From NCBI RefSeq assembly GCF_013170845.1, contig NZ_CP033367.1, positions 1,116,001 to 1,180,000 of the forward strand: a stretch of DNA of 64,000 bases, in the 5' to 3' direction. Numbering within the stretch: position 1 is the first letter of the stretch; each line of letters starts with the position of its first letter. This document shows, one piece after another, positions 1 through 6,935 of the stretch. The notes beneath the pieces are model-generated. The model was given only the letters and a program-made list of their open reading frames with translations. It ran no database searches and was not told the DNA's origin. The stretch is from Mesorhizobium loti R88b. Its GTDB lineage: Bacteria; Pseudomonadota; Alphaproteobacteria; Rhizobiales; Rhizobiaceae. The translations under genes and the position numbers were made by a program.

Positions 1-671
1 CGTGGTGCCGCCATGACGGCGCCCGCCGTGCGCAGGCCGACACTTTCCAGGCTGGCGCGGGTCGCCGGGTCGATACGCAGTGCGGCGAGCGGCAAGGGGG
101 CAAGCAGGGCTTCCTCGTCGCCTGACACAACGATGCGGTCGCCGCAAAACCGGGCCGCCGCCCAGGCCGCGCCCGGTGTCGGGGCAAGGCCGGCGCGGAC
201 ATCGAAGCCCTGATGGAAGAAGCGCGACAGGATGTCGTCCAGCATGGCGCGTTCGCCGCCGAACAGATGGGTGCAGCCGGTGACGTCGAGAAACAGACCG
301 TCTGTCGCGTCAATCGCCACCAGCGGCGTGTAGCGGTCGCACCAGTCGGCAAGGCCTTCGAGCAGGCGACGGTCGGCCTCCGGATCGGCCTCGACAATGT
401 CGATCGACGGGTGCATGGCGCGCGCATCGGCAATGCCCATGTCGCGTTTCAGGTGCAGCGCCTCAGCCCGCTCGTCGAGGGCCGAGATGCGCTGTGCGTT
501 GCCCTGGCGGTGACTGATCACCAATGGCGGATGATCCGACGACGGCCGGGAACGCCACGATCGCCCCAGACGCTGCCGCAGGATCCTTTCGGCCGCCAGA
601 TACGGAAACCACAGCGACAGGATTCTCTGTCCGTTGTTTCTGGCCCCTTCTTTCGTCAAATGCGCGTTCAT
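1..671 (-). CDS. imuB: ImuB, inactive Y-family polymerase subunit of the SOS mutasome (3' part outside window)
   Basis: The reading frame runs from an ATG at 671 off the left edge, so only about 223 N-terminal residues are present. The start reads MNAHLTKEGARNN, followed by RILSLWFPYLAAER. This is the Y-family N-terminus, but the metal-binding acidic residues of active DinB are absent (LWFP in place of DxD). Later AIDATDGLFLDVTG occupies the position of the catalytic Asp-Glu motif of active enzymes and lacks the DE pair. This matches ImuB, a non-catalytic adaptor that links ImuA and DnaE2 to the beta clamp in mutagenic translesion repair. It overlaps the 3' end of imuA by 209 nt, in another frame of the same strand. 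dnaE2 would be expected beyond the left edge (inference). Confidence 0.85.
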   Translation of the reverse strand, partial: MNAHLTKEGARNNGQRILSLWFPYLAAERILRQRLGRSWRSRPSSDHPPLVISHRQGNAQRISALDERAEALHLKRDMGIADARAMHPSIDIVEADPEADRRLLEGLADWCDRYTPLVAIDATDGLFLDVTGCTHLFGGERAMLDDILSRFFHQGFDVRAGLAPTPGAAWAAARFCGDRIVVSGDEEALLAPLPLAALRIDPATRASLESVGLRTAGAVMAAP

Positions 672-1473
672 CGGGGTTCCACTCCAGTGTGAATTGTCCA
701 GGCAGGGCCGTGCGGCTCTTGCCGATGGTGATGGTGAAGGCTGGGCGGCCGATCGAACCGGCGAGCGGCCCGGCGACAGTGGCGCGCGACACGGCCGGCG
801 CCGACGAGACGATGAGGCGCACGGGTGCTGCCGTCGGTTCGGGCTCGGCCGCCTGCCGCAGCAGGAACACTGGCCGGCCGGCGCTTGCCGCCCTGGCATG
901 CAGCCGGCGCGTGGCGGTCAGGTCCAGCCGCTGCGGATTGCCGCGGATTTCGAGGATGACGGCGGCGAGTGCCGTCATCCTGGCGGCCTCCTCGGCGATC
1001 CACAGCGCATCGACGAGCTTTGGTGCCTCGGAAAACAGCAATTGCTCCGGCTCGATGCCGAACGACGCATGCAACCCCCTGGCATAGGGAAAGCCGGCCT
1101 CGCGGAATATTTCTGATGTGCCGATCCATAATATGGGCAGCCCTTGCGCCTGCTTGAGGATCAGGCTGGTGAGCGACAAGGCAAAGCCGGCGACGGCTCC
1201 GGCATCGCGGGTCTCCAGGCCATGGATTTCGCTGAGCGCGGCTTTCGGCAGACCGCCGCTCAGGGCGGTATCGAACCGTTCGACGCCGACGGGCAAGAAG
1301 GCATCCGGCAAGGCCGCGGCAAGGCCGCGCCGGACGATTGTGAGGTCGCTGGCGTCATCATCAAGCGGTGCGCCAGTCGGCGCCTGCAGGCGCTCGGGCA
1401 GCGTTCCCTCGATCTTCGCGATCTGGCGGCGCAGGGCAAAAACAGTCTCCCGCGCCACGGCTGTCATCGCCAT
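463..1473 (-). CDS. imuA: ImuA, RecA-like SOS mutasome protein
   Basis: 336 residues. It has the RecA/SulA-like fold typical of ImuA: the segment VGVERFDTALSGGLPKAALSEIHG replaces the Walker A region, followed by ILWIGTSEIFREAGFPYARGL and a RecA-like core. ImuA acts with ImuB and DnaE2 in SOS mutagenesis. ATG 1473 is used; an in-frame ATG at 1467 is an alternative. A LexA box (GTTC-N7-GTTC) lies 25 nt upstream, so SOS control is very likely. The C-terminal 70 residues overlap imuB and are low-complexity, so the functional domain probably ends near residue 270. Confidence 0.88.
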   Translation of the reverse strand: MAMTAVARETVFALRRQIAKIEGTLPERLQAPTGAPLDDDASDLTIVRRGLAAALPDAFLPVGVERFDTALSGGLPKAALSEIHGLETRDAGAVAGFALSLTSLILKQAQGLPILWIGTSEIFREAGFPYARGLHASFGIEPEQLLFSEAPKLVDALWIAEEAARMTALAAVILEIRGNPQRLDLTATRRLHARAASAGRPVFLLRQAAEPEPTAAPVRLIVSSAPAVSRATVAGPLAGSIGRPAFTITIGKSRTALPGQFTLEWNPDERAFDERRGQKQRTENPVAVVSVSGGRKDPAAASGAIVAFPAVVGSSAIGDQSPPGQRTAHLGPRRAG

Positions 1474-1497
1474 GACGGTCAGTGTCCACTCACAATT

Positions 1498-1512
1498 GTT
1501 CCTGTTATGTTC
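1498..1512. promoter_or_regulatory. LexA/SOS box upstream of imuA
   Basis: GTTCCTGTTATGTTC is an exact GTTC-N7-GTTC direct repeat, the LexA site known for alphaproteobacteria. It sits in the upstream region of imuA (start 1473, minus strand). Confidence 0.8.
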
Positions 1513-1578
1513 CTATAGATTCCAGAGGGTGACCCAAGAGTCAAGCAGAGTCATAAGGAATTTATTCCTGCGCCTGGG

Positions 1579-2211
1579 TCAGCGCTGGCCACCGAAGGCC
1601 AACCGCGCGGCCAGCCCGGCGAATACGGTTCCCAGCAGGATTTGTGGCGCCCGACGGAACCGCGTGCGCTTCGACAAGGCCGCTCCGATCCGGCTCGCGG
1701 TCAGGATGACAAGGCCATTGACCACCAGCCCGATCAAATTGAGCACGGTCGCCAGCAGCAGAATCTGGCCGGCGACGGAACCGGTCTCGGGGCGTACGAA
1801 TTGCGGGAACAGCGCCAGCACGAACAGCGCCATTTTCGGGTTGAGCAGATTGGTCAGCAGGCCTTGCCGGAAGATGCGGCCGTGCGAATAGCGCGGCAGG
1901 CCGGCGATCGGGGCAAATGCCGTTCCGTCGGAACGGAACGCCTTCCAGGCGAGCCAGGCGAGGTAGGCCGCGCCGGCATAGCGCACGATGTCGTAGGCGA
2001 TGGGCGCTGCCAGGAAGAGTTGCGACAGGCCGAAGGCGGCGGCCAGCGCGTGGCAATAGGTGCCGGCGGCGATGCCGGCATAGGTCGCAAAACCCGAGGC
2101 ACGCCCCTGGCTGGCGCTGCGTGAAGCGATCAACAGCATGTCCGGCCCCGGGGTCGCGGTCAGCGCGAGGCAGGCAATGGCGAAAAGTCCGATGGTGGAA
2201 AGGTCCGGCAT
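1579..2211 (-). CDS. LysE/RhtB family amino-acid exporter
   Basis: 210 residues with about six membrane segments and the LysE signature ATPGPDMLLIASRSASQGR near the N-terminus, followed by NLLNPKMALFVLALFPQFV. The family exports amino acids or related metabolites across the inner membrane; the substrate cannot be read from sequence. The start at 2211 (MPDLSTIGLF) is chosen because AGGAG lies at the right distance; a longer frame to 2268 adds a non-hydrophobic tail. It is divergent from the zincin gene at 2347. A second, separate LysE family gene lies at 42658. Confidence 0.88.
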   Translation of the reverse strand: MPDLSTIGLFAIACLALTATPGPDMLLIASRSASQGRASGFATYAGIAAGTYCHALAAAFGLSQLFLAAPIAYDIVRYAGAAYLAWLAWKAFRSDGTAFAPIAGLPRYSHGRIFRQGLLTNLLNPKMALFVLALFPQFVRPETGSVAGQILLLATVLNLIGLVVNGLVILTASRIGAALSKRTRFRRAPQILLGTVFAGLAARLAFGGQR

Positions 2212-2346
2212 GAGAACTCCTGAGAGATGGCCGGAACCGACCCCTACGCGATTCCCCGGCAGTGGCAAAGCCGTCGAGCCAGCAATCGACGCTCCATTTG
2301 CCTCGACCGGTGCGAAAGCCTATATGCCGGGTTCAAAGGAAAAAGC

Positions 2347-2769
2347 ATGGCCCGTATCTACAAATCCCGCACCTGGCATGGCGAACTCGCGCCCTCGATG
2401 GAGGAGATGGAGTTCCTCGCTTTGGAGGCCTACGCCCATCTGCCGGAGGACTTTCGCAAGCTGACCGGCGAGATCGTCATCCAGATCGCCGAATTCCCGA
2501 CCGATGAGATCATGGACGATCTGTCGCTGGAAACGCCCTTCGACCTGCTCGGCCTGTTCGAGGGGCGCGGCATCGCCGAACGCTGGAACCCGCAGACCGG
2601 CGAAGGCCCGAACCGCATCACGCTCTATCGCCGCGCCATGCTCGACTACTGGGCCGAAAACGAGGAAACGCTGGGCGACATCGTCACCCACGTCCTGATC
2701 CACGAGATCGGCCACCATTTCGGCCTGTCGGACGATGATATGGAGAAGCTCGAAGAGGCTGCTGAATAG
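2347..2769 (+). CDS. Minimal zincin-like metallopeptidase family protein
   Basis: 140 residues. The C-terminal half holds HVLIHEIGHHFGLSDDDME, an HExxH-type zinc site with a third downstream ligand, as in the small zincin-like metallopeptidase family (PF06262). No signal peptide is seen, so it is probably cytosolic; the substrate is unknown. ATG 2347 (MARIYKSRTW) follows AAAGGA and gives the usual family length; the upstream extension is not conserved-looking. It ends 11 nt before the inverted-repeat element at 2781. Confidence 0.85.
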   Translation: MARIYKSRTWHGELAPSMEEMEFLALEAYAHLPEDFRKLTGEIVIQIAEFPTDEIMDDLSLETPFDLLGLFEGRGIAERWNPQTGEGPNRITLYRRAMLDYWAENEETLGDIVTHVLIHEIGHHFGLSDDDMEKLEEAAE

Positions 2770-2780
2770 GATCGAACCTT

Positions 2781-3187
2781 CGTCATCCTAGGGCGGAGCA
2801 AGGAGCGAAGCGACGCGCGCAGACCCTAGGATCCATGCCGTGACCTGGGCGCGTTGCAACGGTGCAAAAACGCTCACCATCCAGTTCCGCGAAAGAGCTC
2901 GAACCATTCTGGATTGGCTTTTTCGATAAGCCCGATCTTCCATTGGCATCGCCAGCGCTTAAGCGACTTCTCGCGTTGGATGGCGTCTGTAATGTCGCTG
3001 GTGACGCCGATGTAAATCGTGCCGCGCTTCTGGCTTGCAGTCATGTAGACGTAGCCGGAAGGGTAGCCCGCGTCAGTGCGCGTACAAGCGCCATTTCTGA
3101 TCCGCCGCATACTACGACCAACGTCACGGCATGGATCCTAGGGTCTGCGCCGCGTCGCTTCGCTCCTTGCTCCGCCCTAGGATGACG
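2781..3187. mobile_element. 407-bp inverted-repeat element carrying a decayed GIY-YIG gene
   Basis: The left arm at 2781-2844 and the right arm at 3123-3187 are reverse complements over 64 and 65 nt, differing by a single-base indel (position about 2816). Each arm also contains an internal inverted pair, TCCTAGGG and CCCTAGGA, so each arm can fold alone. The 278 bp between them hold only the GIY-YIG remnant. Near-perfect arms around a broken gene suggest a recently moved or gene-converted unit. No target duplication is obvious. That it is mobile is inference. Confidence 0.6.
2874..3110 (-). pseudogene. GIY-YIG endonuclease domain gene with internal in-frame deletion
   Basis: The readable protein is 78 residues. 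It has GYVYMTASQKRGTIYIGVTSD, the GIY-YIG start, and then jumps straight to ITDAIQREKSLKRW, the end of the domain. Intact single-domain relatives are usually around 90-100 residues and have a middle part carrying the catalytic Arg and a His/Tyr-containing helix. That part is missing, while the metal-binding Glu (in REKSLKRW) remains. The frame is kept, so this looks like a roughly 30-codon deletion. The N-terminal 18 residues before GYVYM are probably not native. It lies between 64-bp inverted repeats. Confidence 0.7.
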
Positions 3188-3216
3188 AAGAGAGGGAAGG
3201 GCCTCGGCGCCGATCC

Positions 3217-3423
3217 CTACCAGTCGCTGAGCTTGGTGTCCGGCCCGTATTCCTGGCCGTCAATATCCTTCACCACGGCCTGGCCGCAGCGCATGGTTTT
3301 GGCTTTCTTGTCATAGGCATAGGTCGGCGAGCCGAACAGGTGCCAGCCCTTGTTCAATGCGGCCGTCACCTTGTGGCAGAAGCTGGCATCGTCCGGGCCG
3401 GTCAGAAAGCGGTAGAGTTTCAT
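3217..3423 (-). CDS. DUF1737 domain protein
   Basis: 68 residues starting MKLYRFLTGPDDASFCHKV, with NKGWHLFGSPTYAYD. This matches the small DUF1737 family, a cytosolic domain of unknown function. ATG 3423 is preceded by AGGAA at a good distance. The longer frame reaching 3723 is antisense noise over the neighbouring lyase gene. It lies 50 nt downstream of the CoA-ester lyase on the same strand and may be co-transcribed. Confidence 0.75.
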   Translation of the reverse strand: MKLYRFLTGPDDASFCHKVTAALNKGWHLFGSPTYAYDKKAKTMRCGQAVVKDIDGQEYGPDTKLSDW

Positions 3424-3473
3424 CGGGTTAGTTCCTGTCGTGAGTGCCCATGGCTCGCAAGCATGGGGTGATA

Positions 3474-4367
3474 TCATGCGCCGATGGCGGCCGCCTTCGC
3501 CAGCAGTTTTTCCGCTTGCGCCAAATGCAGCCGCTCGACCATCTTGCCGTTCAGCGAAATCACGCCTTTGTTGGCATTCTCGGCAAGTGAAAAGGCGTCC
3601 TTTATCAGCCGCGCCTCGGTCAGCGCTGCCGGGGACGGCGCGAAAGCTAGGTTCGCCGCTTCGATCTGGGCCGGATGGATCAGGGTCTTGCCGTCGAAGC
3701 CCATGGCGGCCCCCTCCGCGCACTCCCGGGCAAAGGCATCGAGGTCGCGAAAATCGTTGGAGACGCCGTCGAGCATGTCGAGGCCACCGGCGCGCGCGGC
3801 CAGCACCATTTGCATCAGCCAGGGCACGAGGTAGCGCCGGTCAGGCGTCGCCAGCACACCGGTGTCCTTGACCAGATCATTCGTTCCGGCAACGAAACAA
3901 TCGAGCCGTGACGCCGGGTCGCGGCCCAGTTCTGCTATAGCGCCGATGTTGAGCAGTGCCTTTGGCGTCTCGATCATCGCCCAGAGCTTCACGCTGTCGG
4001 GGGCAAAATTGTCATCGAGCACGTCGCCGACTTCGAGGATATCGCGCGGTGTGGCGACCTTGGACAACAGGATGCCGTCGGGCTCGAATTTTGCCGCGGC
4101 CAGCAGGTCGTCGGCGCCCCATTCGCTGGCCAGCGCATTGACGCGCACCACCATCTCGCAGCGGTGGCCAAAGTGGTTGGTATCAGGGCGATTGGCGAAG
4201 ATTGCGGCTAGCTTCTCACGGGCGGCGATCTTGTCGGCGGGGGCGACGGCATCCTCCAGGTCGATGATGACGGCGTCGCAGGATAATTGCGCGATCTTGG
4301 CCAGCGCCTTGTCGTTGGAGGCCGGGACGTAGAGCACCGAGCGGCGCGGGCGGTAGGGTTCGGTCAT
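3474..4367 (-). CDS. HpcH/HpaI aldolase / citrate lyase family CoA-ester lyase
   Basis: 297 residues, a TIM-barrel lyase of the CitE/malyl-CoA lyase type. Landmarks are RRSVLYVPASNDKALAKI, the acidic IIDLEDAVAP, WAMIETPKALLNIGAIA with a metal-binding Glu, and GFDGKTLIHPAQIEAAN near the end. The family cleaves or hydrolyses CoA thioesters such as malyl-CoA or beta-methylmalyl-CoA; the exact substrate is not resolved. The start at 4367 (MTEPYRPRRS) fits the family; upstream codons are unrelated. Confidence 0.88.
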   Translation of the reverse strand: MTEPYRPRRSVLYVPASNDKALAKIAQLSCDAVIIDLEDAVAPADKIAAREKLAAIFANRPDTNHFGHRCEMVVRVNALASEWGADDLLAAAKFEPDGILLSKVATPRDILEVGDVLDDNFAPDSVKLWAMIETPKALLNIGAIAELGRDPASRLDCFVAGTNDLVKDTGVLATPDRRYLVPWLMQMVLAARAGGLDMLDGVSNDFRDLDAFARECAEGAAMGFDGKTLIHPAQIEAANLAFAPSPAALTEARLIKDAFSLAENANKGVISLNGKMVERLHLAQAEKLLAKAAAIGA

Positions 4368-4497
4368 GACCGATCTATGCCGCGTGTGGTTGGAGGAGGC
4401 AAGCTGTCTCCCGCTCTGCACGAAAACTGCACACGCCTGCGGAAAACCTCCTCTGTTCCGCCCTGCGATCTCCCCGCCCGCCTGCGAAACAGGCGGC

Positions 4498-4695
4498 ATG
4501 CACAAGCGAGCAGAACCCCGTTGGCCCCTGCCCTACCGGCTGCGCAGCGAAGGCTGGTGGCTGATCGATCCGCCGCGCGCCAACCCCGAAGCGATCCTCA
4601 TTCCCTTTGTCCGCAAGAGCCCGCCGCCAAGGCGGCCGGAAGCGATCAGGCCAGATGCCATCAGGCCGGACACAATCAGGAAGGTCAGCCCATGA
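4498..4695 (+). CDS. Small hypothetical protein coupled to the DUF4173 gene
   Basis: 65 residues, starting MHKRAEPRWPLPYRLRSEG. It is basic and rich in Pro and Arg, ending with imperfect repeats of RPDAIRPDTIR. No family is recognised. The stop overlaps the next start as ATGA (4692-4695), which argues for translational coupling and a real gene. The upstream ribosome site is weak. It may instead be a leader-type reading frame for the membrane protein. Confidence 0.4.
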   Translation: MHKRAEPRWPLPYRLRSEGWWLIDPPRANPEAILIPFVRKSPPPRRPEAIRPDAIRPDTIRKVSP

Positions 4696-6239
4696 CAGCG
4701 TTTTTCACCGCAGCACCAAGCTATTGCAGCCGCTTCGGTGTCGCCGTGCTGCTGGTCGTCCTGGCGGATTTCCTGTTCTACGGCCAGCCCGCCGGCATCA
4801 CGGTTTTCCTGTTCGCCGTCCTGATCGCCGCAGCGGTGGTGGCCGTGCATCCCACAGCCTTCAACGACATCAGGGTCTGGTTCAAACCCGCCGCTTTGCT
4901 GGTCGCGCTGCTGCCGCTTGCCGAAAATGTCAGTGCCTTGTCGGTCTCGATCGCGCTTGCGGCCCTGGTCGTGTTCGCGCTTTCGCTGAGCGGACGCCTG
5001 CGGCACAGCATGGCGCGCATTGCCGGCCAGATCGCGCTGTTCTGGCTGGCGGCGCCGTTTCGCTTCATCAGAGATTTCATCCGCTGGCGCAAGACGGCGC
5101 GGCGGTTCGGCGGGCGTCGCGTGCGGCTGGCGGCGATCGCTGTCTGGGTGATGCCGCTGACGCTGGGCGCCGTCTTCCTGGCACTGTTCGGCGCCGCCAA
5201 TCCAGTCATCGACTATTGGCTGTCGCTGATCGACCTGATGAAACTGCTCGATCTCATCCAGCTGGCGCGGATTTTCTTCTGGCTGTTCGTGCTCGCCGGC
5301 GTTTGGGCTTTCCTGCGGCCACGCTTGCCGCGTTTTCAGCAACGCATCCCTCGGCCAAATCATGCCCTTGTCAATGCTCAACCGGTGGCCAGTGCGCAAA
5401 GGCACGTCGTTGAGAACGTCCTGTTTGGCAAGGCCGCCATCCTGCGCGCACTTGTCGTCTTCAACATCCTGTTTGCGCTGCAGACCGGGCTCGACGCCAC
5501 CTATCTGTGGGGCGGGGCAGCACTCCCAGACGGGTTGAGCTACGCCGCCTATGCGCATCGCGGCGCCTATCCGCTGGTTGTCACCGCGCTGCTTGCCGCC
5601 GGTTTTGTCCTGGCGGCGCTCAGGCCCGGCAGCGAGACATCAGGCGATCCGCTCATCCGCCGGCTGGTCTATGCCTGGGTGGCGCAGAACATCATGCTGG
5701 TCGTCTCCTCGATCCTGCGGCTCGACCTCTATATCGGCATCTATGCGCTGACCTACTGGCGCATCGCGGCTTTCGTCTGGATGGGGCTGGTGGCGGCAGG
5801 GCTTGCGCTGATCATCGCCCGCATCGCGCTTGGAAAATCCAACGAATGGCTCTCCTCCGCCAATCTTCTGACGTTATCCCTGACGCTTTATGCCTGCTGT
5901 TTCTTCAATTTCGCGGCTACGATCGCCAATTACAATGTCGACCATTCCCTTGAAATGACCGGCCAGGGAATTCCCCTCGACGCCTGGTATCTGCGCTCGC
6001 TCGGCCCGGGCGCGTTTCCGGCGCTCGATCGTTTCTTCGATCATCAGGACAAGACGCCTGCCGCCGGCGCTGTCCGCGAACTGGAAGGATTGCGGGCCAG
6101 CGACGAAGACTGGTATCGCGCCGTCCAGCTGAACTGGCGGGCCTGGAGCTTTCGCGACTGGCGCCTGCTGCGATATCTCGACAGCAAGGGGTCGCTCGTG
6201 CTTCCTCAGCCTCAGCAACCTTCCTTGCCGGGCCGCTGA
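4692..6239 (+). CDS. DUF4173 family polytopic membrane protein
   Basis: 515 residues with roughly ten or more hydrophobic segments, e.g. VAVLLVVLADFLFYG, ITVFLFAVLIAAAVVAV and IFFWLFVLAGVWAFL. The core FNILFALQTGLDATYLWGG and the C-terminal soluble tail ending DWRLLRYLDSKG match DUF4173 proteins. The molecular function is unknown. It is followed 3 nt later by a response regulator and an overlapping histidine kinase, so the three are likely one operon and the membrane protein may be an input or output of that system (inference). Confidence 0.8.
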   Translation: MTAFFTAAPSYCSRFGVAVLLVVLADFLFYGQPAGITVFLFAVLIAAAVVAVHPTAFNDIRVWFKPAALLVALLPLAENVSALSVSIALAALVVFALSLSGRLRHSMARIAGQIALFWLAAPFRFIRDFIRWRKTARRFGGRRVRLAAIAVWVMPLTLGAVFLALFGAANPVIDYWLSLIDLMKLLDLIQLARIFFWLFVLAGVWAFLRPRLPRFQQRIPRPNHALVNAQPVASAQRHVVENVLFGKAAILRALVVFNILFALQTGLDATYLWGGAALPDGLSYAAYAHRGAYPLVVTALLAAGFVLAALRPGSETSGDPLIRRLVYAWVAQNIMLVVSSILRLDLYIGIYALTYWRIAAFVWMGLVAAGLALIIARIALGKSNEWLSSANLLTLSLTLYACCFFNFAATIANYNVDHSLEMTGQGIPLDAWYLRSLGPGAFPALDRFFDHQDKTPAAGAVRELEGLRASDEDWYRAVQLNWRAWSFRDWRLLRYLDSKGSLVLPQPQQPSLPGR

Positions 6240-6242
6240 CCG

Positions 6243-6935
6243 ATGCCGCATCACATCCTCGTCGCCGACGATGACCCGCATATCCGCGAGGTGATCTGCT
6301 TTGCCTTGGAAAAGGCGGGCATGAAGACGATTGGAGTAGCCGACGGCGCCGCCGCCTTGCAGGAGATCGAGCGCCGGGCTCCCGATCTCATTGTGCTCGA
6401 CATCGGCATGCCGGAGATGGACGGGTTGGAGGTCTGCCGGCGGCTTCGGCACACCTCCGATGTGCCGGTGCTGTTCCTGTCCGCGCGCGACGAGGAGATC
6501 GACCGCATTCTCGGGCTCGAAATGGGCGGCGACGACTATGTGACGAAACCGTTTTCCCCGCGCGAGCTGGTCGCCCGTGTCAATGTCATCCTGCGCCGCG
6601 CGCGCCCGGTGCCGGCCGAACCGGCCGACGACAGGCAGTTCACGCATGGCAAGCTCGTCTTGGCGCCGGCCAGCCATGGCGCGAGCTTCGACGGCAAGCC
6701 GCTTGCCCTGACGGGGATCGAATTCTCGATCCTGAAAGGGTTTCTGGCGCGGCCCATGCATGTGCTCGACCGCGACGCGGTGATGGCCAATGCCTATGCG
6801 AGAAAAATCCATGTCGCCGACCGCACCGTCGACAGCCACATCAGAAACATCCGCGCCAAGCTGGCGGCGGTGGGCTGCCTGGATGCCATCGAGACCGTGC
6901 ATGGCGTCGGCTTCCGGCTCGGCCGATGCGGCTGA
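6243..6935 (+). CDS. OmpR-family response regulator
   Basis: 230 residues. The receiver domain is about 1-115 with acidic pocket D9-D11, phospho-acceptor Asp53 in LIVLDIGMPEMDGLEV and conserved Lys102 in DDYVTKPFSPREL. The C-terminal winged helix is about 130-228 (ALTGIEFSILKGFLARP, VDSHIRNIRAKL). It is a DNA-binding transcription factor controlled by the kinase encoded next, which overlaps it by 10 nt. Confidence 0.93.
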   Translation: MPHHILVADDDPHIREVICFALEKAGMKTIGVADGAAALQEIERRAPDLIVLDIGMPEMDGLEVCRRLRHTSDVPVLFLSARDEEIDRILGLEMGGDDYVTKPFSPRELVARVNVILRRARPVPAEPADDRQFTHGKLVLAPASHGASFDGKPLALTGIEFSILKGFLARPMHVLDRDAVMANAYARKIHVADRTVDSHIRNIRAKLAAVGCLDAIETVHGVGFRLGRCG

